The notes below the pieces were generated by a model. The model saw only the letters and a list, made by a program, of their open reading frames with translations. It had not been told where the DNA came from and did not search any database. Below are positions 1 through 8,011 of a stretch of 38,239 nucleotides of DNA, one piece after another. Both the position numbers and the translations under genes were made by a program. Source of the DNA: Frankiales bacterium (lineage in GTDB: Bacteria > Actinomycetota > Actinomycetes > Mycobacteriales > SCTD01); NCBI GenBank assembly GCA_025465465.1, contig JAODND010000022.1, positions 1-38,239 on the forward strand, written 5' to 3'. Each line of letters opens with the position of its first letter. Position 1 is the stretch's first letter.

Positions 1-423
1 GTCCTCGAGAAGCAGTTCCGCGGCTACTACGAGGAGGCGAACAAGAAGACCGGCAAGACCGGTGAGAACCTGCTCGTCATCCTCGAGAGCCGCCTCGACA
101 ACGTCGTCTACCGCGCCGGCTTCACCACGTCGCGCGACCACGCCCGCCAGGCCGTCCGGCACGGCCACGTCCTGGTCAACGGCAAGAAGGTCGACATCCC
201 GTCCTACCGGGTGGGCGCGAACGACATCGTCGAGATCCGGCCGAAGAGCCGCGAGCTGACGCCGTACGTCATCGCCCGTGAGACCGCCGGCGACCGTCCG
301 TCGCCGCCGTGGATGGAGGTCATCTCCTCCCAGATGCGCGTCCTCGTGCACAACCTCCCGAGCCGGCAGGTCATCGACACGCCGGTCCAGGAGCAACTCA
401 TCGTCGAGCTCTACTCCAAGTAG
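1..423 (+). CDS. rpsD: 30S ribosomal protein S4, 3' part (5' end outside window)
   Basis: The C-terminal 140 residues of S4, a primary 16S rRNA-binding protein that nucleates assembly of the 30S subunit body. The frame is open from the first base of the window. The S4 RNA-binding domain is clear ([14 protein letters not shown], then [20 protein letters not shown]), followed by the usual C-terminal tail ending in VELYSK. About 65 residues are missing at the N terminus compared with the usual length of about 205. It lies 88 bases before rpoA, as in the actinobacterial alpha operon (rpsM-rpsK-rpsD-rpoA-rplQ). S4 can act as an autogenous repressor in other bacteria, which makes the hairpins after this gene interesting. 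Identification is secure. Confidence 0.97.
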   Translation, partial: VLEKQFRGYYEEANKKTGKTGENLLVILESRLDNVVYRAGFTTSRDHARQAVRHGHVLVNGKKVDIPSYRVGANDIVEIRPKSRELTPYVIARETAGDRPSPPWMEVISSQMRVLVHNLPSRQVIDTPVQEQLIVELYSK

Positions 424-460
424 TCCCACAGCGCGGGCCTCGCCACCCCGCGCACCCCTT

Positions 461-498
461 CGTGACGTCATATGGCGGACGTCACGGAAAACGTCCGC
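461..498 (+). promoter_or_regulatory. Two mutually exclusive hairpins before rpoA
   Basis: CGTGACGTC (461-469) pairs perfectly with GACGTCACG (478-486) across an 8-base loop. GCGGACGT (475-482) pairs perfectly with ACGTCCGC (491-498), also across 8 bases. The stems share bases 478-482, so only one can form at a time. The second ends two bases before the rpoA ribosome binding site AAAGGA (500-505). The pairing is seen directly; a role in controlling rpoA translation, possibly through S4, is inference. Confidence 0.5.
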
Positions 499-511
499 GA
501 AAGGACACAGC

Positions 512-1573
512 GTGCTCATCGCACAGCGCCCCACCTTGAACGAAGAGGTGATCAGCGAGCGCCGCTCGCGCTTCACCCTCGAGCCGCTCGAGCCCGGCTT
601 CGGATACACCCTCGGCAACTCGCTCCGTCGCACCCTGCTCAGCTCGATCCCCGGCGCTGCCGTGACGAGCATCCGCATCGACGGCGTCCTGCACGAGTTC
701 ACGACCGTCCCCGGCGTGAAGGAGGACGTGACCGACCTGATCCTCAACCTCAAGGAGCTGGTCGTCTCCTCCGAGAGCGACGAGCCGGTCGTCATGTACC
801 TGCGCAAGCAGGGTCCTGGCCAGGTCACCGCCGCCGACATCGCGCCCCCGGCCGGTGTCGAGGTGCACAACCCCGACCTGCACATCGCCACCCTCAACGG
901 CAAGGGCCGGCTCGAGATCGAGCTCACTGTCGAGCGCGGTCGCGGCTACGTCTCGGCCGTGCAGAACAAGCAGGCGGGCCAGGAGATCGGCCGCATCCCG
1001 GTCGACTCCATCTACAGCCCCGTCCTGAAGGTGACCTACAAGGTCGAGGCCACCCGTGTCGAGCAGCGCACCGACTTCGACAAGCTCGTGCTCGACGTCG
1101 AGACCAAGAACTCGATGACCCCGCGCGACGCGGTTGCCTCCGCCGGCAAGACGCTGGTCGGCCTGTTCGGCCTGGCGATGGAGCTCAACCAGGAGGCCGA
1201 GGGCATCGACATCGGCCCGTCCCCGACGGACGCCGCCCTTGCTGCCGACCTGGCGCTCCCGATCGAGGAGATGGACCTGACCGTCCGCTCCTACAACTGC
1301 CTCAAGCGCGAGGGCATCCACACCGTCGGCGAGCTCGTCTCGCGGTCGGAGGCGGACCTGCTCGACATCCGCAACTTCGGCAGCAAGTCGATCGACGAGG
1401 TCAAGATCAAGCTGCACCAGATGGGCCTCGGCCTGAAGGACAGCCCGCCCGGGTTCGACCCGAGCCAGATCGCCCAGTCCTACGGCACCGACGACTTCGT
1501 GTCGTTCAGCGACCCCGCCGAGGGCGAGGACGACGCCGACGGCGGCACCTGGACCGAGACCGAGCAGCTCTAA
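512..1573 (+). CDS. rpoA: DNA-directed RNA polymerase subunit alpha
   Basis: The alpha subunit dimerises to start RNA polymerase assembly, and its C-terminal domain contacts UP elements and activators. It has 353 residues. The N-terminal domain covers about residues 1-230 ([20 protein letters not shown] is the dimerisation core). The helix-hairpin-helix C-terminal domain is at about 250-312 ([18 protein letters not shown], then [17 protein letters not shown]). A short acidic tail rich in Asp/Glu follows. The GTG start is chosen because AAAGGA (500-505) lies six bases upstream and the product begins [12 protein letters not shown], as in other actinobacterial alpha subunits. In-frame codons further upstream run into the intergenic hairpins and rpsD. 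It is co-transcribed with rpsD and rplQ by position. Confidence 0.98.
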   Translation: MLIAQRPTLNEEVISERRSRFTLEPLEPGFGYTLGNSLRRTLLSSIPGAAVTSIRIDGVLHEFTTVPGVKEDVTDLILNLKELVVSSESDEPVVMYLRKQGPGQVTAADIAPPAGVEVHNPDLHIATLNGKGRLEIELTVERGRGYVSAVQNKQAGQEIGRIPVDSIYSPVLKVTYKVEATRVEQRTDFDKLVLDVETKNSMTPRDAVASAGKTLVGLFGLAMELNQEAEGIDIGPSPTDAALAADLALPIEEMDLTVRSYNCLKREGIHTVGELVSRSEADLLDIRNFGSKSIDEVKIKLHQMGLGLKDSPPGFDPSQIAQSYGTDDFVSFSDPAEGEDDADGGTWTETEQL

Positions 1574-1586
1574 GCACGCGCCCCAC

Positions 1587-1616
1587 CCCGGTGCGCTGGA
1601 CCCCCAGCGCACCGGG
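1587..1616 (+). promoter_or_regulatory. 11-bp hairpin between rpoA and rplQ
   Basis: CCCGGTGCGCT (1587-1597) pairs perfectly with AGCGCACCGGG (1606-1616) around an 8-base C-rich loop. There is no T-run after it, so it is not a classical intrinsic terminator. It could attenuate, process or stabilise the rpoA-rplQ transcript. The stem is seen; the role is inferred. Confidence 0.5.
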
Positions 1617-1669
1617 ACCCCGGGCCCCCGCAACCGCGGCGGCGCCCCCACGGAGGAGAACCCCTCCCG

Positions 1670-1686
1670 CTCCTGACAGGAGAAGG
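1670..1686 (+). promoter_or_regulatory. rplQ ribosome binding site within a small hairpin
   Basis: The purine-rich stretch AGGAGAAGG (1678-1686) is the Shine-Dalgarno region for rplQ, whose ATG is at 1689. Its AGGAG (1678-1682) is complementary to CTCCT (1670-1674) just upstream, with a 3-base gap. A further GGAGG (1652-1656) / CCTCC (1663-1667) pair lies before it. Weak masking of the site is possible. Confidence 0.4.
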
Positions 1687-1688
1687 CA

Positions 1689-2408
1689 ATGCCTACGCCC
1701 ACCAAGGGTCCGCGCATGGGCGGCAGCCCGGCGCACGAGCGCCTCATGCTCGCCAACCTCGCGACGTCGCTGCTCGAGCACGGCCGTATCCAGACCACCG
1801 AGTCGAAGGCCAAGCGGCTTCGCCCGTACGTCGAGAAGCTCATCACCTTCGGCAAGCGGGGCGACCTGCACGCCCGGCGCCAGGTGCTCAAGGTCATCCG
1901 CGACAAGTCCGTGGTGCACACGCTGTTCGACGAGATCGGCCCCCGCTACGAGAACCGTCCCGGCGGCTACACGCGCATCGTCAAGACCGGCACCCGCAAG
2001 GGCGACAACGCGCCGATGGCGATCATCGAGCTCGTCGAGGCCATGACGGTCGCCCAGCAGGCGGTCGGCGAGGCCGAGCGCGCCCGCGGCACCAAGACGG
2101 CTCCCAAGAAGGCCCCGACCGGCGCGACCAGGGAGGCCGCGGAGGAGCTCGCCAGCGAGTCCCCGACCGCCGCCGCCGTCGCCGCCGAGGCAGCCGCTAC
2201 CGAGACGGCTGAGGTCGAGGCCACCGAAGCCCCCGAGGCCCCCGCCGCCGAGGTCACCGAGGCCGAGACGACGGAAGCCCCCGAGGTCACCGAGGCCCCC
2301 GTCGTCGAGCCGGTCGAGGAGGCCGTCGCCGAGGCGCCTGCCGCTGAGGCTCCGGCGTCTGAGGCTCCGACCGAGCCCGCTGTCGAGGGCGACGCCGACA
2401 AGGCGTAG
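1689..2408 (+). CDS. rplQ: 50S ribosomal protein L17 with long acidic Ala/Pro/Glu tail
   Basis: L17 is a large-subunit protein near the peptide exit tunnel. The conserved core is residues 1 to about 118: [20 protein letters not shown] at the start and the signature [19 protein letters not shown] soon after, ending near [14 protein letters not shown]. Residues from about 130 to 239 form a low-complexity extension rich in Ala, Glu, Thr and Pro with TEAPE-like repeats. Bacterial L17 is usually 115-130 residues. Actinobacterial versions are longer, and 239 is at the long end. The tail is probably disordered and negatively charged; its function is unknown. Start is ATG after AGGAGAAGG. It is the last gene of the alpha operon, before truA. 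Confidence 0.96.
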   Translation: MPTPTKGPRMGGSPAHERLMLANLATSLLEHGRIQTTESKAKRLRPYVEKLITFGKRGDLHARRQVLKVIRDKSVVHTLFDEIGPRYENRPGGYTRIVKTGTRKGDNAPMAIIELVEAMTVAQQAVGEAERARGTKTAPKKAPTGATREAAEELASESPTAAAVAAEAAATETAEVEATEAPEAPAAEVTEAETTEAPEVTEAPVVEPVEEAVAEAPAAEAPASEAPTEPAVEGDADKA

Positions 2409-2546
2409 CGCCCGGCCTGGTCCACCTCGACGCGCCCGTCGGCGACACGACAACGGCCACGTGGGACGTGAGGGACCGCTGGATGCTCCCGGGCGTCGCG
2501 GCAGTCAGAACGGTCCCACTCGGCATGGTGGGTGTCGGGGCCCGGC

Positions 2547-2552
2547 TAGCGT
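2547..2552 (+). promoter_or_regulatory. Possible -10 box for truA
   Basis: TAGCGT fits the actinobacterial TANNNT -10 pattern and ends ten bases before the truA ATG at 2563, giving a leader of only a few bases. No convincing -35 box was seen. Confidence 0.3.
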
Positions 2553-2562
2553 CGTAGCCGTC

Positions 2563-3417
2563 ATGACCGAGCCCACGGCCCCTGCCGACCCGCTCCTCGT
2601 CCGGATACGCCTGGACCTGGCCTATGACGGGACCGACTTCGCGGGCTGGGCGTTCCAGAACGACCAGCGCACCGTCCAGGGCGAGCTGGAGCGGGCACTG
2701 GCGGTCATCACGCGACACGACGACCTGCCGCGGGTCACCGTCGCCGGCCGCACCGATGCGGGGGTCCATGCGATCGGTCAGGTGGCTCACATCGACCTGC
2801 CCGAGGCCGCCGCGGCAGACCAGCTGCTGCGTCGGCTGAACGGCGTGCTGCCGCCCGACATCCGGGTGCATGGCGTGACCCCTGCGGCTGACGGCTTCGA
2901 CGCCCGGTTCTCGGCGATGGCCCGCAGCTACCGCTACCGGGTGGCGGACCGGGCCTCGGACCTGGATCCCCTCCGCCGGCGGGACACGCTGGCCTGGCCC
3001 CGCGAGCTGGACCTCGGGGCGATGCAGCAGGCCTCGCGGCTGCTGCTCGGGCTGCACGACTTCGCTGCCTTCTGCCGGCGCCGCGAGGGCGCCACGACGG
3101 TCCGGACCCTGCTGCAGCTCGACTGGGCGCGAGAGGACGCCTTGGTCGCGACGGTCCGCGCCGACGCTTTCTGCCACTCGATGGTGCGCTCGCTCATCGG
3201 GGCCCTGCTCAGCGTCGGCGAGGGCCGACGCACCCCTGACTGGCCCTCGATGCTGCTGACGGCCGGCGCCCGCGCCTCGGACGTCGCGGTGGCGCCTCCG
3301 CACGGTCTGACGCTGGTCCGGGTCGAGTACCCGCCCGACGACCAGCTGCTGGCCCGCCAGTCCGTGACCCGCAATCGTCGCCTCGCGGAAGTGGGTCCGG
3401 GGGAGTCCCCGCAGTGA
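2563..3417 (+). CDS. truA: tRNA pseudouridine(38-40) synthase
   Basis: TruA converts uridines 38, 39 and 40 of the tRNA anticodon stem-loop to pseudouridine. The 284-residue product has the family signature [13 protein letters not shown] (residues 20-32) and the catalytic motif [13 protein letters not shown] with the nucleophilic Asp at residue 65. Later motifs include [17 protein letters not shown] and [13 protein letters not shown]. The ATG at 2563 is preferred to an upstream in-frame ATG at 2461, because the extra 34 residues ([15 protein letters not shown]) look non-coding and lie across the probable promoter. The position after rplQ matches the common actinobacterial order rpoA-rplQ-truA. 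Confidence 0.95.
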   Translation: MTEPTAPADPLLVRIRLDLAYDGTDFAGWAFQNDQRTVQGELERALAVITRHDDLPRVTVAGRTDAGVHAIGQVAHIDLPEAAAADQLLRRLNGVLPPDIRVHGVTPAADGFDARFSAMARSYRYRVADRASDLDPLRRRDTLAWPRELDLGAMQQASRLLLGLHDFAAFCRRREGATTVRTLLQLDWAREDALVATVRADAFCHSMVRSLIGALLSVGEGRRTPDWPSMLLTAGARASDVAVAPPHGLTLVRVEYPPDDQLLARQSVTRNRRLAEVGPGESPQ

Positions 3418-3478
3418 AGCGCGGAGGAAAGGACCGCTGGGCTGTAAAGAACTGGCTCGCGTCCGCGACGATGGACCG

Positions 3479-5098
3479 ATGGGGTATGTCGACTGCCAGT
3501 CGCTGAGCTACGTCCTGCCGGACGGGCGCGTGCTGTTCGCCGACACCAGCTTCCGGGTCGGGGACGGTACGAAGACCGCTCTCGTGGGTGCCAACGGCAC
3601 CGGCAAGACGACGCTGCTCCGGATCATCGCCGGGGACCTGAAGCCGAGCGAGGGCGGTGTCGCACGGGCCGGCGGCCTCGGCGTGATGCGGCAGTTCATC
3701 GGGTCGATCAGGGACGAGACCGAGGTGCGCGACCTGCTTCTCGACCTCGCACCGGCCGGGGTCCGCGACGCCGGCCGGGCGCTCGACAAGGCCGAGCTCG
3801 CAATGATGGAGGCCGACGACGAGAAGACCCAGATGCGCTATGCCACAGCCCTTTCCGACTGGGGCGACGCCGGTGGTTACGACGCCGAGGTCACGTGGGA
3901 CGTGTGCACGATGGCGGCGCTCGCGATCCCCTACGACAAGGCGATGTACCGCAAGCTGCACACGCTGTCGGGCGGGGAGCAGAAGCGCCTGGCCCTCGAG
4001 GCACTCCTGCGCGGCCCCGACGAGGTGCTGCTGCTCGACGAGCCCGACAACTACCTCGACGTACCAGGGAAGCGGTGGCTGGAAGCTGCCCTCGCCGAGT
4101 CGCCGAAGACGGTGCTGTTCGTCTCGCACGACCGCGAGCTGCTGGGCAACGTCGCGACGCGCGTCGTGACCATCGAGGCCCACGGCGCCTGGGTGCACGG
4201 CGCGGGTTTCGTGACCTACCACGAGGCGCGCAAGGCCCGGCGCGCCCGCCTCGAGGAGCTGCACAAGCGCTGGGACGAGGAGAACGAGCGGCTCAGGCAG
4301 CTCGTCATCACCTTGCGCGAGCAGGCCAAGATCAGCCCCGACATGGCGTCGCGCTACCGGGCCATGCAGACCCGTTACGAGAAGTTCCTCGAGGTGGGTC
4401 CACCGCCGGAGCAGGTCGTCGACCAGAAGGTCACCATGAAGCTCCGGGGCGGGCGTACGGGGGTGCGCGCGATCACGTGCGAGCGGCTCGAGCTGACCGG
4501 CCTCATGAAGCCGTTCGACCTCGAGGTCTTCTACGGCGAGCGGGTGGCGGTGCTCGGCTCCAACGGTTCCGGGAAGTCGCACTTCCTGCGGCTGCTCGCG
4601 GCCCAGGAGGTGCGGCACACCGGTACCGCCCGGCTCGGCGCTCGCGTCGTGGCGGGCTGGTTCGCGCAGACGCACGAGCAGCCCGAGCTCTACGGCAAGA
4701 CCCTGGTCGAGGTGCTGCACCGCGGGGATGGCGACCGACGCGGGCTGGAGCGCGGGCAGGCGATCGGGGCGCTTCGTCGCTACGAGCTGGACGGCCAGGC
4801 CGATCAAGCCTTCGAGTCGCTGTCCGGTGGCCAGCAGGCCCGCTTCCAGGTGCTGCTGCTGGAGCTCGGCGGCGCGACCCTGCTGCTACTCGACGAGCCG
4901 ACCGACAACCTCGACCTGGCGTCAGCCGAGGCGCTGGAGGAGGGCCTCGAGTCCTTCGACGGCACGGTGCTCGCCGTCACCCACGACCGGTGGTTCGCGC
5001 GCGGGTTCGACCGGTTCCTGGTGTTCGGGGAGTCGGGAGAGGTCTATGAGTCCGACGGGCCGGTCTGGGACGAGGGCAGGGTCCAGCGTGCTCGTTAG
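3479..5098 (+). CDS. ABC-F family ATP-binding protein
   Basis: A soluble ATPase with two ABC domains and no membrane segment, 539 residues. ABC-F proteins act on the ribosome, either as translation factors (EttA/Uup types) or as ribosome-protection antibiotic resistance factors. Domain 1 has Walker A GANGTGKT (37-44), signature LSGGEQ (163-168) and Walker B with DE at 187-188. Domain 2 has GSNGSGKS (360-367), LSGGQQ (448-453) and DE at 472-473. Between them a charged helical linker (about 245-305, RRARLEELHKRWDEENERL) matches the ribosome-contacting interdomain arm. The first Walker B is followed by PDNYLD where PTNHLD is usual. The stop overlaps the next gene by 11 bases. Which ABC-F subgroup it belongs to cannot be decided by eye. 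Confidence 0.9.
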   Translation: MGYVDCQSLSYVLPDGRVLFADTSFRVGDGTKTALVGANGTGKTTLLRIIAGDLKPSEGGVARAGGLGVMRQFIGSIRDETEVRDLLLDLAPAGVRDAGRALDKAELAMMEADDEKTQMRYATALSDWGDAGGYDAEVTWDVCTMAALAIPYDKAMYRKLHTLSGGEQKRLALEALLRGPDEVLLLDEPDNYLDVPGKRWLEAALAESPKTVLFVSHDRELLGNVATRVVTIEAHGAWVHGAGFVTYHEARKARRARLEELHKRWDEENERLRQLVITLREQAKISPDMASRYRAMQTRYEKFLEVGPPPEQVVDQKVTMKLRGGRTGVRAITCERLELTGLMKPFDLEVFYGERVAVLGSNGSGKSHFLRLLAAQEVRHTGTARLGARVVAGWFAQTHEQPELYGKTLVEVLHRGDGDRRGLERGQAIGALRRYELDGQADQAFESLSGGQQARFQVLLLELGGATLLLLDEPTDNLDLASAEALEEGLESFDGTVLAVTHDRWFARGFDRFLVFGESGEVYESDGPVWDEGRVQRAR

Positions 5099-5585
5099 CG
5101 AGGTCGTCGACTGGCGCGCGTGGAAGCCGCTGCGCCTCGAGGCGCTGGCGGACACCCCGATCGGCTTCGGCGAGCTCTACGCCGACGCCATGGCGCAGGC
5201 TGACGACGAGTGGGAGCAGCGATGGCGCCGCCAGACTGGCATCAAGGTGATGGCCCTCGAGCGCGACGTGCCGCTCGGCATCGCTGGTGGTTTCCGGGCG
5301 GAGGACGGCCGAAAGGTCCTGTTCTCCGTCTATGTCCGCCCGGCAGCCCGTGGCCGCGGCGTGCTCGAGGCCCTCGTGGACCGGGTGGCCACCTGGGCGG
5401 CGCCGGATGCGCTGACGCTCGACGTGCACGTCGACAACGCGCCCGCGCGCTCGGCGTACCTCCGCCTGGGGTTCGTCGAGAACGGCATGATCACGCCCGG
5501 CGGCGGCATCGACGGCCGTGATCTCGTGGGCATGGTGCGCCCACCGGGTGCGCCGCCTTTGCAGGGTGGGGCGGCCAGCAGGTAG
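5088..5585 (+). CDS. GNAT family N-acetyltransferase
   Basis: A 165-residue GCN5-related acetyltransferase that would transfer acetyl from acetyl-CoA to an unknown amine. The core is visible: [22 protein letters not shown] (about 80-101) holds the acetyl-CoA pyrophosphate loop (R/Q-x-x-G-x-G/A type) and [23 protein letters not shown] is the C-terminal GNAT motif. The GTG start lies 11 bases inside the end of the ABC-F gene, so the two are probably translationally coupled. It ends in a Pro/Gly/Ala-rich tail whose stop codon is part of the rplM -10 box. The substrate is unknown; a drug, a ribosomal protein or a small metabolite are all possible. Confidence 0.85.
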   Translation: MLVSEVVDWRAWKPLRLEALADTPIGFGELYADAMAQADDEWEQRWRRQTGIKVMALERDVPLGIAGGFRAEDGRKVLFSVYVRPAARGRGVLEALVDRVATWAAPDALTLDVHVDNAPARSAYLRLGFVENGMITPGGGIDGRDLVGMVRPPGAPPLQGGAASR

Positions 5586-5588
5586 TCT
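5559..5588 (+). promoter_or_regulatory. Promoter for rplM-rpsI
   Basis: TTGCAG (5559-5564) and TAGTCT (5583-5588), separated by 18 bases, fit a housekeeping sigma promoter. The -10 box includes the stop codon of the upstream acetyltransferase. It would give an rplM leader of roughly 60 bases. Confidence 0.5.
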
Positions 5589-5654
5589 TATGGGCTGTTG
5601 CTCGGCGAGCCTCGTTGACGCGCGCCCAGAACACGGACCTGAGAGAAGAGCACC

Positions 5655-6098
5655 TTGACCACGTACCAGCCGAAGCCGGCCGACGTCACGCGTCAGTGGC
5701 ACGTCATCGACGCCGACGACGTCGTCCTCGGACGCCTGGCCACCCAGGTCGCGACGCTCCTGCGTGGCAAGCACAAGGCGTACTACGCCCCGCACCTCGA
5801 CACCGGCGACTTCGTCGTCGTCATCAATGCCGGCAAGGTCGCCATGACCGGCAACAAGCGCGAGCAGTCGCGCGTCCACCGCCACTCGGGCTATCCGGGC
5901 GGTCTCACCAGCGTCTCCTACGACGTGGTCCTCAAGACCCGCCCCGAGCGGATCATCGAGAAGGCCGTCAAGGGCATGCTGCCGCACAACACCCTCGGGC
6001 GTCAGATGCTCTCCAAGCTCAAGGTCTACGCCGGCCCGACCCACCCCCACCAGGCGCAGGCGCCGGTGCCGTTCGAGATCATTCAGGTGTCGCAGTGA
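5655..6098 (+). CDS. rplM: 50S ribosomal protein L13
   Basis: L13 is an early-assembly 50S protein that binds 23S rRNA. It has 147 residues, the normal length. The family motifs are plain: [20 protein letters not shown] (14-33), the KHKAYYAP segment, and [21 protein letters not shown] near the C terminus. The start is TTG at 5655, preceded by the purine-rich GAGAGAAGAG (5641-5650), and no ATG or GTG gives a better N terminus. It overlaps rpsI by four bases (GTGA), so the L13-S9 pair is translationally coupled as in most bacteria. Confidence 0.97.
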   Translation: MTTYQPKPADVTRQWHVIDADDVVLGRLATQVATLLRGKHKAYYAPHLDTGDFVVVINAGKVAMTGNKREQSRVHRHSGYPGGLTSVSYDVVLKTRPERIIEKAVKGMLPHNTLGRQMLSKLKVYAGPTHPHQAQAPVPFEIIQVSQ

Positions 6099-6499
6099 CT
6101 GCAGTGTCGTCCCCCGAGCTCATCCAGACGGTCGGCCGCCGCAAGGAGGCCATCGTCCGTGTCCGCCTCGTGCCGGGCACCGGCGACTACAAGCTGAACG
6201 GCCGCACCCTCGAGGAGTACTTCCCGAACAAGGTGCACCAGCAGGCCATCAACGAGCCGTTCGTGACGCTCGAGAAGAGCGGCCAGTTCGACGTCATCGC
6301 GCGCCTGTCCGGCGGCGGCATCTCCGGCCAGGCCGGTGCCCTGCGCCTCGCGATCGCGCGTGCCCTCATCGAGGTCGACGCCGAGGACCGCCCCGCCCTG
6401 AAGAAGGAGGGGTTCCTCACCCGCGACGCGCGGATCAAGGAGCGCAAGAAGTACGGCCTGAAGAAGGCCCGCAAGGCGCCTCAGTACTCGAAGCGCTAA
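6095..6499 (+). CDS. rpsI: 30S ribosomal protein S9
   Basis: S9 sits in the head of the 30S subunit, and its C-terminal tail reaches the P-site tRNA. It has 134 residues. Conserved features are [18 protein letters not shown] at the start, [19 protein letters not shown] in the middle, and the basic C terminus with the invariant ending QYSKR. The GTG start overlaps the rplM stop (GTGA). It ends just before a long inverted repeat that probably terminates the rplM-rpsI transcript. Confidence 0.97.
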   Translation: MTAVSSPELIQTVGRRKEAIVRVRLVPGTGDYKLNGRTLEEYFPNKVHQQAINEPFVTLEKSGQFDVIARLSGGGISGQAGALRLAIARALIEVDAEDRPALKKEGFLTRDARIKERKKYGLKKARKAPQYSKR

Positions 6500-6510
6500 G
6501 ACCACACCGT

Positions 6511-6542
6511 CGAGGCGGTTCCCAGGACTGGGGGCCGCCTCG
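6511..6542 (+). terminator. Hairpin after rpsI
   Basis: CGAGGCGG (6511-6518) pairs with CCGCCTCG (6535-6542), with an inner CCCA (6521-6524) / TGGG (6529-6532) helix. There is no T-run, which is common in GC-rich actinobacteria. It lies between the rpsI stop and the glmM ribosome binding site. Confidence 0.55.
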
Positions 6543-6561
6543 CGGCATGTCTGGAGGTTGT

Positions 6562-7884
6562 GTGGCTCGGCTGTTCGGGACCGATGGGATCCGCGGGCTG
6601 GCGTTCGGCGACGTGCTCACCGAGGACCTCGCGCGGCAGGTCGCCGCGTCGGCCGTCCGTGTGCTCGGAGGCCGCCGCGTGGTCGTCGGCCGCGACACCA
6701 GACCTTCCGGGCCGGCCCTGGAGAAGGCCGCGGTAGAGGGCTTCACCTCGGCCGGCGCGGACGTCGTGCTGCTGGGCGTCGTGCCGACGCCTGCGGTCGC
6801 GCAGGTGGTCGCGTCCGGCGCCGCCGATCTCGGGCTGGTGCTGTCCGCCTCGCACAACCCGCCGTCGGACAACGGGCTCAAGCTGTTCGGTCCGGCCGGC
6901 CACAAGCTCACCGACGCCGAGGAGGACGCCATCGAGGCGGGTCTCGCGACGGCGGCTGGCGCGCTCGGCGACCGGCAGGGCACCGTCTCCGACGGGGCGG
7001 ACCTCGTCGAGGGGTACGCCGCTGCGCTGCTGTCGACCGTCGGATCGCTCGCCGGTCTGACGGTCGTCGTCGACGGGGCAGAGGGCGCGGCGTCCCGGCT
7101 CGCGCCTGAGGTCTATGCGGCTGCCGGCGCTTCCGTCGTCGCGATCCACTGCGGCGGCGACGGGTCAAGGATCAACGAGGGCAGCGGCGCCACGCACCCG
7201 GAGTCGCTCGCGGCCGCCGTGGTCGCGCACGGCGCCGACCTCGGGATCGCGCACGACGGGGATGCCGACCGCTGCATCGTCGTCGACGGCACGGGCCGGG
7301 TCCTCAACGGCGACCAGGTGCTCGGGCTGCTGGCGATCGCCCGCAGGGAGTCGGGGCTTCCTGCCTCGGACGTCCTGGTCGCGACCGTGATGAGCAACGT
7401 CGGGCTGGCGCAGGCCATGGAGCGGGCGGGGATCGAGCTGGTACGCACCGCGGTGGGGGACCGCTATGTCCTGGCGGCCATGCTCGAGCACGGCTATCGG
7501 CTCGGTGGCGAGCAGAGCGGGCATGTCGTGCTCCTCGACCACGCCACGACGGGCGACGGACTGCTGACGGCGCTGCAGGTGATGGACCGGGTGGTCCGGA
7601 CCCGCCGCCCGCTGGCCGAGCTCGCCGACGTCGTGACGCCGTTGCCACAGGTGCTCGTCAACGTCCGCGCCGAGCGCGCCCGGGCCACGGCGCCTGAGGT
7701 CCTCGCAGCGGTCGCGCGCGAGGAGGCCGCACTCGGCGCCGCGGGTCGGGTCCTGCTGCGCCCGTCCGGCACCGAACCCCTCGTCCGCGTGATGGTCGAG
7801 GCCCCGACGGGGACCCTGGCGGAGGCCATCGCCGAGCGCCTGGCAGCCGTCGTCGGCCGCGGTGGACCAGTTCCGCAACGCTGA
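6562..7884 (+). CDS. glmM: Phosphoglucosamine mutase
   Basis: GlmM interconverts glucosamine-6-phosphate and glucosamine-1-phosphate on the route to UDP-GlcNAc for peptidoglycan. It has 440 residues, usual for the family. Motifs are FGTDGIRG at the N terminus, the phosphoserine loop SASHNP with active Ser97, the metal-binding DGDADR, the sugar-binding GEQSGH and the phosphate-binding RPSGTEP near the C terminus. The GTG at 6562 gives the family-typical start (M/V)ARLFGTDG and has GGAGG (6553-6557) just upstream with a short 4-base spacer. An in-frame ATG at 6547 would add five residues but has no clear ribosome site. It usually lies near glmS, which here is 5.9 kb downstream. Confidence 0.95.
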   Translation: MARLFGTDGIRGLAFGDVLTEDLARQVAASAVRVLGGRRVVVGRDTRPSGPALEKAAVEGFTSAGADVVLLGVVPTPAVAQVVASGAADLGLVLSASHNPPSDNGLKLFGPAGHKLTDAEEDAIEAGLATAAGALGDRQGTVSDGADLVEGYAAALLSTVGSLAGLTVVVDGAEGAASRLAPEVYAAAGASVVAIHCGGDGSRINEGSGATHPESLAAAVVAHGADLGIAHDGDADRCIVVDGTGRVLNGDQVLGLLAIARRESGLPASDVLVATVMSNVGLAQAMERAGIELVRTAVGDRYVLAAMLEHGYRLGGEQSGHVVLLDHATTGDGLLTALQVMDRVVRTRRPLAELADVVTPLPQVLVNVRAERARATAPEVLAAVAREEAALGAAGRVLLRPSGTEPLVRVMVEAPTGTLAEAIAERLAAVVGRGGPVPQR

Positions 7885-8011
7885 GAGACCCCTCGACGAC
7901 ACAGCTCTGTCGGCTATGTCCCGTTCCGCCCGCTTTGGCCGTCGCCGATGCGTGAGATCTGCTCCGCGGCCGTCCGGGCGATGCCACGATGAACGCGAGG
8001 GGGAATCCAGC

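Noticed and set aside
7885..8011. Riboswitch or small gene before the galactose oxidase gene
   Set aside because: The 127 bases contain no conserved riboswitch core, no convincing hairpin and no start codon with a ribosome site other than that of the oxidase itself. A weak TATGTC at about 7914 is not enough to call a promoter.
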